Source of the DNA: Roseobacter sp. MED193
Lineage (GTDB): Bacteria; Pseudomonadota; Alphaproteobacteria; Rhodobacterales; Rhodobacteraceae
Length of the DNA: 64,000 nt
Reading direction: 5' to 3'
Assembly (NCBI RefSeq): GCF_000152965.1
Contig: NZ_CH902583.1
Span: 741,343 to 805,342, forward strand
The notes beneath the pieces were generated by a model. It worked only from the letters and a program-made list of their open reading frames with translations. It did not search any database and was not told where the DNA came from. Of this stretch, positions 38,599 through 46,407 are shown piece after piece; within the stretch, counting starts at the first letter, position 1; each line of letters starts with the position of its first letter. Both the position numbers and the translations under genes were made by a program.

Positions 38599-40015
38599 GA
38601 GACTGACCCGCACTGTCGCCGCACCCAAACCGGGTATCGTGCATCTGGGGCTTGGCGCCTTTTACCGTGCCCATGGCGCGATCTATACCGCTGACGCGAT
38701 TGCCAAATCCGGCGGTGACTGGGGCATCATCGGCGTGTCGCTGCAATCGCCGACCATGCGCGACGCCCTGACCCCGCAGGGGGGCACATACATGGCCGTG
38801 GAACTCGGACCAGAGGCAAGCCAGCCACGGCATATCCAGATCATTGACCGGGTGCTGGCCGCCCGCGAGGATCCGCAGGTCGTTCTGGAGGCAATGTCAG
38901 ACCCGGCGATCCGCATCGTGTCGCTGACAGTGACCGAAAAAGGCTATTGCCACGAACCCTCGACTGGCGAATTGAATCTGGATCACCCTGATATTCAGCA
39001 TGACATCGCCCAACCGCTGCCCTGCTCAGCCCCTGGTTACCTGGTGCGCGCGCTGCAAGCGCGGCGGGCCGCAGGCTTCGCCCCCTTCACCGTGCAATCC
39101 TGCGACAACCTGCCTGACAACGGGCGCGTCGTGCGGGGCGTTGTGCTGGCGCTGGCGCAGCAGATCGACCCGGATCTTGCGGGCTGGATCGCCGCCGAGG
39201 GGTGTTTTCCCTCGTCGATGGTGGATCGGATCGTCCCGGCAACCAAGCCCCAGGATATCGTCCATGTTGCCGACCTGATCGGGCAAGGGGATGCCGCGCC
39301 GGTCCTGCATGAACCCTTTCGCCAATGGGTGATCGAAGACGATTTTGTTGCGGGCGCGCGGCCCGACTGGCAGGCCGCAGGGGCGCAGATGGTGGGAGAC
39401 ATCACCGCCTATGAGCATATGAAACTGCGCATGCTGAACGGCACCCATTCGGCGCTCGCCTATCTGGGTTATCTGGCAGGGCATGAGACGATTTCAGACG
39501 CCATGGCGGACGCGCGGATGGCCGCTCTTGTCGAACAGCTTTGGCAGACCGAGATCGCGCCGACCTTGACGCCGCCGGATGGGGTCTCCCTGTGTGACTA
39601 CGCCCAAGCCTTGGCGACCCGCTACGCCAACCCGCAAATCCGGCATCTGACCTGGCAGATCGCGATGGATGGCAGCCAGAAACTGCCTCAGCGCATCCTT
39701 GGAACGCTCAACGATGCCATGACTGCAGGGCGCCCCTGCCCCGGCCTGATCCTCGCGGTGGCCGCCTGGATGCGCTATGTCGGCGGCATAGATGAGAATG
39801 GACATGTGATCGACGTACGCGACCCGCTTGCAGCACGTCTAAAGGCGCTCAGCGATGGTGGCCAAACGCCTGCCGACAAGGTTTCCGCCCTCTTATCAGT
39901 GCGCGAGGTCTTTTCCGCTGACCAAGCGGAAGCCCTGAAGGTTCCCGTGACAGCAGCCTACCAACGGTTGCTCGAGATCGGCGCGCGCGACAGCATCAAG
40001 GAGGTTCTGGCATGA
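38576..40015 (+). CDS. uxuB: Hexuronate-derived keto-acid reductase of the mannitol dehydrogenase family (UxuB/UxaB type)
   Basis: A 479-residue NAD-dependent reductase. The Rossmann region IVHLGLGAFYRAHG lies near the N-terminus, and the catalytic KLRMLNGTHSALAYLG lies near residue 290. UxuB reduces fructuronate to mannonate; the related UxaB reduces tagaturonate to altronate. Both dehydratases follow in this operon but only this one reductase is present, so it may serve both arms. The ATG at 38576 overlaps kduD by 23 bp; the next in-frame initiators are weaker. Confidence 0.88.
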   Translation: MEAGLPAERLTRTVAAPKPGIVHLGLGAFYRAHGAIYTADAIAKSGGDWGIIGVSLQSPTMRDALTPQGGTYMAVELGPEASQPRHIQIIDRVLAAREDPQVVLEAMSDPAIRIVSLTVTEKGYCHEPSTGELNLDHPDIQHDIAQPLPCSAPGYLVRALQARRAAGFAPFTVQSCDNLPDNGRVVRGVVLALAQQIDPDLAGWIAAEGCFPSSMVDRIVPATKPQDIVHVADLIGQGDAAPVLHEPFRQWVIEDDFVAGARPDWQAAGAQMVGDITAYEHMKLRMLNGTHSALAYLGYLAGHETISDAMADARMAALVEQLWQTEIAPTLTPPDGVSLCDYAQALATRYANPQIRHLTWQIAMDGSQKLPQRILGTLNDAMTAGRPCPGLILAVAAWMRYVGGIDENGHVIDVRDPLAARLKALSDGGQTPADKVSALLSVREVFSADQAEALKVPVTAAYQRLLEIGARDSIKEVLA

Positions 40016-41214
40016 TCGAAACTTGGCGCTGGTACGGGCCTGACCTGGACCAGATCACCCTGGATGAGGTGGCGCAGACCGGCGCCACCGGAATCGTGAA
40101 TGCCCTGCATGAAATTCCCTACGGGGAGGTCTGGTCGCAACAGGCGATTGCAGCGCGGCGGAAGCTGATCGAGCAGGCCGGGTTCACCTGGTCCGTGGTC
40201 GAAAGCCTGCCCATCCATGAGCGGATCAAACGCGGCGACGGGGATCTGGCGCATCTCTTTGCCAACTATCGCCAGTCGATGGCCAATCTGGCCGATGAGG
40301 GCGTCTCGGTCATCTGCTACAACTTCATGCCGGTGCTGGACTGGACCCGGACCGATTTGGCCGCGCCACTGGCACGCGGCAGCGGCAGCTGCCTACGCTT
40401 TGAAGCCTACAAGATGGCCGCCTTTGAGGTGCACATGCTGGGCCGCGCAGATGCTGCTAGCGACTACCTGCCCGCCGTGCTTGATCAGGCCCGCAGCTGG
40501 TTCGAAGCCAGTACCGAGAGCGACCGCGACGCGCTGCTGCACGCCATCATGTCAGGCCTGCCCGGCGCCTTTGACCGCTATGATATCGCCGGCCTGCGTC
40601 ACCAGTTGTCGCTTTATGACGGGATCGACCGTGCTCAGATCCGCGCCAACTTCAAACGTTTCCTGGACGAGGTGATCCCAACAGCCGAGGATCTGGGCCT
40701 GCGCCTGTGTGTGCACCCCGATGACCCGCCCCGCGATATTCTGGGCCTGCCCCGGGTGGTTTCGAATGTCGAAGACATTGCCTGGATCCTGGCCGCGGTC
40801 GACAGCCGCGCCAACGGATTGACCCTGTGTTCCGGCTCTTTGGGCGCCAACCCGGCCAATGATGTGCCCGCCATCGCCCGCCAGTTTGCAGACCGCATCC
40901 ATTTCGCCCATCTGCGCAACGTGCGCAAAGATGCAGATGGATCCTTTGAAGAGGCCGCACATCTTGAAGGCGACACCGATATGGCCGCAGTGATCGCAGC
41001 GCTTTTGGACGAAGAAAACCGGCGTAAGGAGATTGAGCGCCAGGATCACCAGATCCCGTTTCGCCCGGATCACGGCCATGAAATTGCCGGTGACATCGGC
41101 AAAGGCACTTTTCCCGGCTACCCCCTGGTGGGGCGTCTGCGCGGGCTGGCAGAACTGCGCGGCGTGATTGAGGGCCTGATGCACATGCAAAAGCAAGGTC
41201 AGGCCCATGGCTGA
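40012..41214 (+). CDS. uxuA: Mannonate dehydratase
   Basis: A 400-residue TIM-barrel enzyme that removes water from D-mannonate to give KDG. Family features include TWRWYGPDLDQITLDEVAQTG at the N-terminus (in part), VVESLPIHERIK, CYNFMPVLDWTRTDL and LCVHPDDPPR, plus a late FRPDHGHE metal-binding segment. It overlaps uxuB by ATGA and is followed by uxaA with an 8-bp overlap. Confidence 0.95.
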   Translation: MIETWRWYGPDLDQITLDEVAQTGATGIVNALHEIPYGEVWSQQAIAARRKLIEQAGFTWSVVESLPIHERIKRGDGDLAHLFANYRQSMANLADEGVSVICYNFMPVLDWTRTDLAAPLARGSGSCLRFEAYKMAAFEVHMLGRADAASDYLPAVLDQARSWFEASTESDRDALLHAIMSGLPGAFDRYDIAGLRHQLSLYDGIDRAQIRANFKRFLDEVIPTAEDLGLRLCVHPDDPPRDILGLPRVVSNVEDIAWILAAVDSRANGLTLCSGSLGANPANDVPAIARQFADRIHFAHLRNVRKDADGSFEEAAHLEGDTDMAAVIAALLDEENRRKEIERQDHQIPFRPDHGHEIAGDIGKGTFPGYPLVGRLRGLAELRGVIEGLMHMQKQGQAHG

Positions 41215-42691
41215 TGCACTGCTCCTACACCCGGCTGATACGGTAGAAATCGTCACGGCCACAGATCATGGCCAGGGCATTGGGCAAGGGCACAAACGAG
41301 CACGGCGGATGATGGAGGCAGGAGATCCGGTCATTAAATTCGGCCAGATCATCGGTACTGCGACCCAAACGGTTTCCCTAGGGGAGCATGTGCATGTGCA
41401 CAATTGCAGCTTTTCAGATCACGATAGATCCTACCCCGTTGGTATTGATTATGCCCATGCAGAGGCGGCAATGCCATCGCCGCGCGCACGCAGTTTTCTT
41501 GGCTACCGCCGAGGCGCTGGTCCGGCAGGCACGCGCAACTACATTGCGCTTTGCGCCACGGTGAATTGCTCGGCAACCGTGATCCGCCAAGCCGCCCAAG
41601 AGCTACAGGCCGAAGCGGCGCTGGCCCCTTACCCAAATGTGGACGGGATCTGCGCCCTGGCCCACGGAACCGGCTGCGGAATGTCTGCCTCCGGTCACAG
41701 TGCCGAGATCCTGGAGCGGGTGCTTTGGGGCCATGCCAGCCATCCAAATGTTGGGGCCGCCGTCTTTGTTGGCCTGGGGTGTGAGGTTATGCAGCTGGCA
41801 CGCATGAAGGCCCGTTTTGGGGAAAATTTTGCTGGACGGTTCCATGGGCTAACCATCCAGGAAACCGGAGGAACCCGCGCCAGCATTGATCGTATCAAGG
41901 CCCATATCAAAGAGATCCTGCCACAAGTCAACGCGCTTCGGCGGCAACACTGTCCGGTGTCAGACCTGCGCGTGGGCTTACAATGCGGCGGCTCTGATGG
42001 CCTCTCTGGGATCACCGCGAACCCCGCTCTCGGGATCGCTTCTGATTTGATCGTCGCCGAGGGCGGAGGCGTGATCCTCTCTGAAACACCTGAAATCTAT
42101 GGCGCCGAGGCCCTGCTGTTGCGGCGAAGCCAACCCGACGTAGCGGAGCGCCTGATCGCCTGCCTGAACTGGTGGGAAGACTATGCAGCCCAGGGGGGCG
42201 GGTCGATGGATAACAACCCCTCTCCTGGCAACAAGGAAGGTGGGATCACCACCATTCTTGAAAAATCGCTTGGCGCCGTCGCGAAGGCCGGGTCCACCCC
42301 CCTGCGTGCCTTTTACCCCTACGGCGAGGCCGTTATCTCACCAGGGCTCAGCTTCATGGATACGCCTGGATATGATCCGGTGTCCGCAACCGGACAAATT
42401 GCAGGCGGTGCGCAGCTCATTGTGTTCACCACCGGACGCGGGTCTGCCTTCGGTTCCAAACCGGCTCCAACCCTTAAACTGGCAACCTCTGACAGACTCT
42501 TGATGCAGATGCCCGATGATATGGACCTTGGCTGCGGCGACATTATATCGACCGGCGTTTCACTGCAGGATAAGGGCGAAGAAATTTTCGAAATGGTCCT
42601 TGCCGTTGCTTCTGGCCAGTCTACCAAAAGCGAACTGCTTGGCCTGGGTGACAATGAGTTCGTCCCCTGGCAGACCGGCGCGGTAATGTGA
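41207..42691 (+). CDS. uxaA: Altronate dehydratase
   Basis: A 494-residue enzyme of the UxaA/GarD family. It has an N-terminal SAF-like domain (about 1-90, with IKFGQIIGTATQ and GEHVHVHN) and the large C-terminal dehydratase domain (about 105-490). The latter contains GYRRGAGPAGTRNYI and the SMDNNPSPGNKEGG region. It converts D-altronate to KDG, the last step of the galacturonate arm. It overlaps uxuA by 8 bp and ends at the start of kdgK. Confidence 0.94.
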   Translation: MADALLLHPADTVEIVTATDHGQGIGQGHKRARRMMEAGDPVIKFGQIIGTATQTVSLGEHVHVHNCSFSDHDRSYPVGIDYAHAEAAMPSPRARSFLGYRRGAGPAGTRNYIALCATVNCSATVIRQAAQELQAEAALAPYPNVDGICALAHGTGCGMSASGHSAEILERVLWGHASHPNVGAAVFVGLGCEVMQLARMKARFGENFAGRFHGLTIQETGGTRASIDRIKAHIKEILPQVNALRRQHCPVSDLRVGLQCGGSDGLSGITANPALGIASDLIVAEGGGVILSETPEIYGAEALLLRRSQPDVAERLIACLNWWEDYAAQGGGSMDNNPSPGNKEGGITTILEKSLGAVAKAGSTPLRAFYPYGEAVISPGLSFMDTPGYDPVSATGQIAGGAQLIVFTTGRGSAFGSKPAPTLKLATSDRLLMQMPDDMDLGCGDIISTGVSLQDKGEEIFEMVLAVASGQSTKSELLGLGDNEFVPWQTGAVM

Positions 42692-42705
42692 AAATGGGAA
42701 CCGAT

Positions 42706-43632
42706 ATGACAGCAACGAACACCTCACGCACAATTGCCTGCGTTGGTGAAGCCATGGTCGAACTAAATATCACCAACACCGCACAGCAAATCGCTTTTGC
42801 TGGCGACGTGCTGAACACTGCAATCTATCTGTCGCGCGGGCTAGACGCCGCAAGCAAGGTCGAGTTTGTCTCGGTCCTCGGGCAGGATCCATTGTCTGCG
42901 GAAATGGAACGCTTTATTCGCAGAGAGGGCGTCGGCACCACGCGCATTCGCCACCATGACACACGACTGCCAGGTATCTACTCCATCGCTGTTGATGCAG
43001 AGGGCGAACGCAGTTTTTCCTATTGGCGCGATCAATCCGCTGCGCGCAGCCTGTTCGAGGATGGCTTTGGCCAACTCGACGGCGCAGACTTGATTTACCT
43101 CAGCGGCATCACCCTCGCCATTCTACCGCAAGAGCGCCGCCTGGCACTGCTGGATCACCTCCAGCACCACCCGGCCCGCATCGCGTTTGACTCCAACTAT
43201 CGCCCAAAGCTGTGGGAGGATCAGGCCACGGCGCGCCGAATGACCGAATCTGCATGGCGCATTTGTGATATCGCGCTGCCCTCGGTCGATGATGAGATGC
43301 TGCTATTTGGAGATCAGGATGACGAGGCCGTCTTAATGCGTTTGCGCAGCTATGGGTTGAGAAACGGCGCCCTGAAACGCGGCGCCCGCGGGCCGCGGCC
43401 GATTGATCCGAACTTGCCCTCTCCCATTCTCCCACAGGCAACAAAGGTTGTCGATACGACTGCGGCAGGCGACAGCTTCAACGGAGCCTGGATGGCCAGC
43501 ACTCTTGGGAACTGCGATCCGGCCACAGCCCTTAAACTGGCCCATGAACAGGCAACTCGGGTGATCGCACACAAAGGAGCCATTGTTCCGCTCTCGAAGG
43601 GCTCTGCAGCCTTTGAGGGTGAAAGAAACTGA
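42706..43632 (+). CDS. kdgK: 2-keto-3-deoxygluconate kinase (PfkB family)
   Basis: A PfkB-family sugar kinase of about 308 residues. It has an N-terminal CVGEAMVELN and the C-terminal signature DTTAAGDSFNGAW with the catalytic Asp. It phosphorylates KDG, where all arms of the pathway meet, to KDPG. The matching aldolase (Eda) is not in the window. The start is open: ATG 42706 with GGGAA 6 bp upstream, ATG 42694, or GTG 42688 overlapping the uxaA stop. It is the last gene of the operon. Confidence 0.93.
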   Translation: MTATNTSRTIACVGEAMVELNITNTAQQIAFAGDVLNTAIYLSRGLDAASKVEFVSVLGQDPLSAEMERFIRREGVGTTRIRHHDTRLPGIYSIAVDAEGERSFSYWRDQSAARSLFEDGFGQLDGADLIYLSGITLAILPQERRLALLDHLQHHPARIAFDSNYRPKLWEDQATARRMTESAWRICDIALPSVDDEMLLFGDQDDEAVLMRLRSYGLRNGALKRGARGPRPIDPNLPSPILPQATKVVDTTAAGDSFNGAWMASTLGNCDPATALKLAHEQATRVIAHKGAIVPLSKGSAAFEGERN

Positions 43633-43824
43633 TATCTACCGCAGTCGATCTGTCAGGGGCAGAAGACCTCGGATTGGTAAAACGCCCCATAACCAGCCGG
43701 GAGCCCTGCAAGGCGATCACCGAGATCCTTGATTTGCCAGTTTAGGGAGGCACGCTAATCAATCAGGCCCTCAGGTTCACTGAACCAATGCATGCTTCGT
43801 AAAACAGCACTAAGCTATTGGAAG

Positions 43825-43899
43825 TGGTGGGTGATAAGAGATTTGAACTCCTGACATCTTCGATGTGAACGAAGCGCTCTACCACTGAGCTAATCACCC
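43825..43899 (-). tRNA. tRNA-Val (CAC)
   Basis: On the minus strand it begins GGGTGATTAGCTCAGTGG. The acceptor stem GGGTGAT (43899-43893) pairs with ATCACCC (43835-43829), the discriminator is A and CCA is encoded at 43827-43825. The anticodon loop TTCACAT gives anticodon CAC (valine, codon GUG). The T arm has GAGTTCAAATCTC. Confidence 0.96.
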
Positions 43900-43918
43900 T
43901 TGGCGCCGGGTACTACCT

Positions 43919-44479
43919 TTAGGTCTCGCTCTGCGCAAGTGGGTTCAGAGAAGAAACATCCAGCTCCCCTACACTTTCTTGATCAATGCTTTGGCGCTCC
44001 AGCGGCTGGCGCAATCTGCAGACATGAACCGTGCCATTGCTACGTATATCACTGCGATTCACATGCAACTTACCAAAAGGTTTGAGGTTCAGATCCCGCC
44101 CTGCGGCCACGGTCTCTCCGAGGATCGCCAAGAGCGCCTCGACAACGGGTTTGGCATCCTTTTTCTTGACGCCAGAGCGCAATACGGCCTCGTCAATTAG
44201 CTCTCTCTTGTTCAGGGCCGGTTCTTTGACGACCGCCGCAGAGGGGACAACAACGGGGCTGGGCTCCTGTCCGGCGGCCAGGGCCTGGGGGGGAGAAACT
44301 GTTTTTGCCGATCCATCTGACATTGGGAGCTCTTCTTTTTCTTGCTGAAGCGGCGCGGTCTGAAGGGCGGTCTTACCCTTTGTCAATCTCGCCTTGGTTG
44401 CTGATTTCGGCGGCAATGTCTTTCGCACTGTGGGTTTTCTCACCCCAGATTTGCGACTGCCTGTCTTACTGCTTGCCAT
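43919..44479 (-). CDS. HU-family DNA-binding protein with a long basic N-terminal tail
   Basis: 186 residues. The first roughly 95 are rich in Lys, Ser, Pro and Ala (repeated SRKSG, RKPTVRK, TKARLTKGK-like pieces) with no fold. Residues about 95-150 match the HU/IHF body (KRELIDEAVLRSGVKKKDAKPVVEALL, then PFGKLHV; shown in parts). The DNA-binding arm is short and the protein ends in an acidic tail. The ATG at 44479 follows GAGG; an in-frame TTG lies 12 bp upstream. Tailed HU-like proteins bind and compact DNA in some bacteria; the role here is inferred. It sits next to tRNA-Val, facing the same way. Confidence 0.8.
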   Translation of the reverse strand: MASSKTGSRKSGVRKPTVRKTLPPKSATKARLTKGKTALQTAPLQQEKEELPMSDGSAKTVSPPQALAAGQEPSPVVVPSAAVVKEPALNKRELIDEAVLRSGVKKKDAKPVVEALLAILGETVAAGRDLNLKPFGKLHVNRSDIRSNGTVHVCRLRQPLERQSIDQESVGELDVSSLNPLAQSET

Positions 44480-44630
44480 GATGTGCCTCAATTATATGAT
44501 TTTTGCTTATCCATCATCTAAAGACAGGCTAGGCTCTCCTCCCCCGCATGGCCAGCCGAATGATTAACAAAAGGTTAACCTGTGACTTTTCAATGCCGCA
44601 CCTGAAGCTGTTCCCAAGGAAAGGTCCTCG

Positions 44631-45086
44631 CTAAAACTGCGGCAAGGCGTTGCGGGCGATCATTGTCCGCAGGGTGAAGCTGGACCGGGTATTTCGAATG
44701 CCAGAAACCCGCATCAGGCGCTCCTCCAGAAATCGATCAAAATCACTCAGGTCCTGAGCCACAACCCGCAACAGGATATCGCGGGTTCCCGTCATCAAAT
44801 AGCATTCCATCACTTGATCAAACTGGCTAACAGCACGCTCAAACGCCTGCAGGGCGTCTGTTGATTGGCGCTCCAGCTCCACCGCGACAAAGATCGTCAC
44901 CGGCAGCCCTAGCTTTGCCTGATCCACCCGCGCCGAGTAGCCGCTAATCACACCGGCATCTTCTAACATTGCAACGCGCCGCGCGCAGGGCGTAGGGGAA
45001 AGACCGACGCGCTCAGAGAGCTCCGCCATCTTGATCCGCCCTTCGGTCTGTAGAATGGCGACGATCCTCCGATCAATGGAGTCCAT
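44631..45086 (-). CDS. Lrp/AsnC-family transcription regulator
   Basis: A 151-residue regulator. A helix-turn-helix lies at about 15-40 (KMAELSERVGLSPTPCARRV), and a RAM ligand-binding domain at about 65-145 (YLMTGTRDILLRVVAQDLSDF). It is divergent from the leucine dehydrogenase gene (131 bp between starts), which suggests that it controls that gene in response to a branched-chain amino acid. The ATG at 45086 gives the standard N-terminus (DSIDRRIVAILQ); the frame is open further upstream. Confidence 0.92.
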   Translation of the reverse strand: MDSIDRRIVAILQTEGRIKMAELSERVGLSPTPCARRVAMLEDAGVISGYSARVDQAKLGLPVTIFVAVELERQSTDALQAFERAVSQFDQVMECYLMTGTRDILLRVVAQDLSDFDRFLEERLMRVSGIRNTRSSFTLRTMIARNALPQF

Positions 45087-45217
45087 GGTTTTTTCCCTAA
45101 TTTTTTCCTCCACTTTAGATGAACCCTCGAAATTTTCAACCAAAGAAGCCGATTTTTGACGAAAACCGCCAATCGCTCCGGGCTAACCTATGTGTCAATC
45201 TAGGAGGAGCCATCGCA

Positions 45218-46270
45218 ATGACAGTCACCCCAGTCGCAACCACGACGCATGAAGAAATCTACCGGGTCGAAGACAAACCCACAGGGCTTGTCGGCTTCAT
45301 TGCCCTGCATTCCACCCAGCTGGGACCAGCCGCTGGCGGGTTGCGCATGCGCCCCTACGCCAGCGAGGCGGAGGCGCTGACGGATGTCAAACGGTTGAGC
45401 GAAGGCATGACCTACAAGAACGCTGCCGCAGGCCTGGCGCTTGGCGGAGGCAAGGCGGTAATCATGGGGGATCCCCTTACCGAAAAATCGCCAGCCCTGT
45501 TGCGCGCCTTCGCCCGCGCCATTCACAGCCTTGAAGGGCGCTACTACACTGCCGAGGATATGGGGATGAGCCCCGCAGATATGGCGATACTGGCAGAGGA
45601 GACACCATATGTCGCTGGTCTGGCTGATGGGGAATTTGCCAGTGGTGACCCCTCCCCGATTACCGCGCGCGGCATCTTTAATGCCATTCGCACCAGCCAG
45701 TCCCACAGGAGTGGCAGCAAGGATCTGTCTGGTCTAACCGTATCGGTGCAGGGCTTGGGACATGTGGGCTATTATCTCTGTGAGTACCTGCATGAGGCCG
45801 GTGCCAAATTGATCGTAACAGATGTCAATCAAGGGCAAATCGACAAAGCGATCACCGAGTTTAACGCCATAGCCGTAGCACCGGATGAGATCTACGCGGT
45901 CAAAGCAGATATCTTTGCCCCCTGCGCCATTGGCGGTATTTTGAACGCCCAGACCATCCCGCAACTCAAGGTCGCAATTGTCTGCGGCGGCGCCAACAAC
46001 CAGCTGGCGACCAAAACGGATGGGCAGGCCCTGCAGGATGCGGGTATTCTCTATGCGCCTGATTTTGTGGCCAATGGCGGCGGCATCATCAATGTGGCCA
46101 CCGAGATCGAACAGATCACCGACCGAAAGGCCTATGTCGCAGAGAAACTTAAGGCTCTGGATGTAACCATGGCGAATATTCTCAAACAGGCCAAAGTGGA
46201 AGGCCAGAGCCCCGATTCAGTGGCAATCAGCACTGTCCTGGCCAAAATGGACAGACAAAACGCCGCCTGA
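45218..46270 (+). CDS. ldh: Leucine/branched-chain amino acid dehydrogenase (Glu/Leu/Phe/Val family)
   Basis: A 350-residue NAD-dependent dehydrogenase that deaminates leucine, valine or isoleucine to 2-oxo acids. The catalytic Lys is in the GGGKAVI segment, LGPAAGGLRM binds substrate, YTAEDMGMSP follows, and the cofactor motif is VQGLGHVGYYLCEYL. The ATG at 45218 follows AGGAGGAG; the in-frame ATG at 45119 adds a non-conserved leader. It is paired with a divergent Lrp gene. Confidence 0.93.
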   Translation: MTVTPVATTTHEEIYRVEDKPTGLVGFIALHSTQLGPAAGGLRMRPYASEAEALTDVKRLSEGMTYKNAAAGLALGGGKAVIMGDPLTEKSPALLRAFARAIHSLEGRYYTAEDMGMSPADMAILAEETPYVAGLADGEFASGDPSPITARGIFNAIRTSQSHRSGSKDLSGLTVSVQGLGHVGYYLCEYLHEAGAKLIVTDVNQGQIDKAITEFNAIAVAPDEIYAVKADIFAPCAIGGILNAQTIPQLKVAIVCGGANNQLATKTDGQALQDAGILYAPDFVANGGGIINVATEIEQITDRKAYVAEKLKALDVTMANILKQAKVEGQSPDSVAISTVLAKMDRQNAA

Positions 46271-46349
46271 TCCGGCTACACCCCAGCATAACAATTCGAG
46301 CCCTTGCCAAGGGGGCCAGAACGGTAAGAGTAAAAACAAAACACCTAAT

Positions 46350-46382
46350 AAGGGCGACCCCTGTGGGCCGCCCTCACTTTTT
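46350..46382. terminator. Bidirectional terminator between ldh and lon
   Basis: AGGGCGACCC and GGGCCGCCCT form a stem with a CTGT loop between the two convergent genes. It is followed by CACTTTTT on the plus strand, and by a weaker T-containing stretch on the minus strand. Confidence 0.7.
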
Positions 46383-46407
46383 CCAGATCTCCAACAGCAG
46401 ATCGCGT

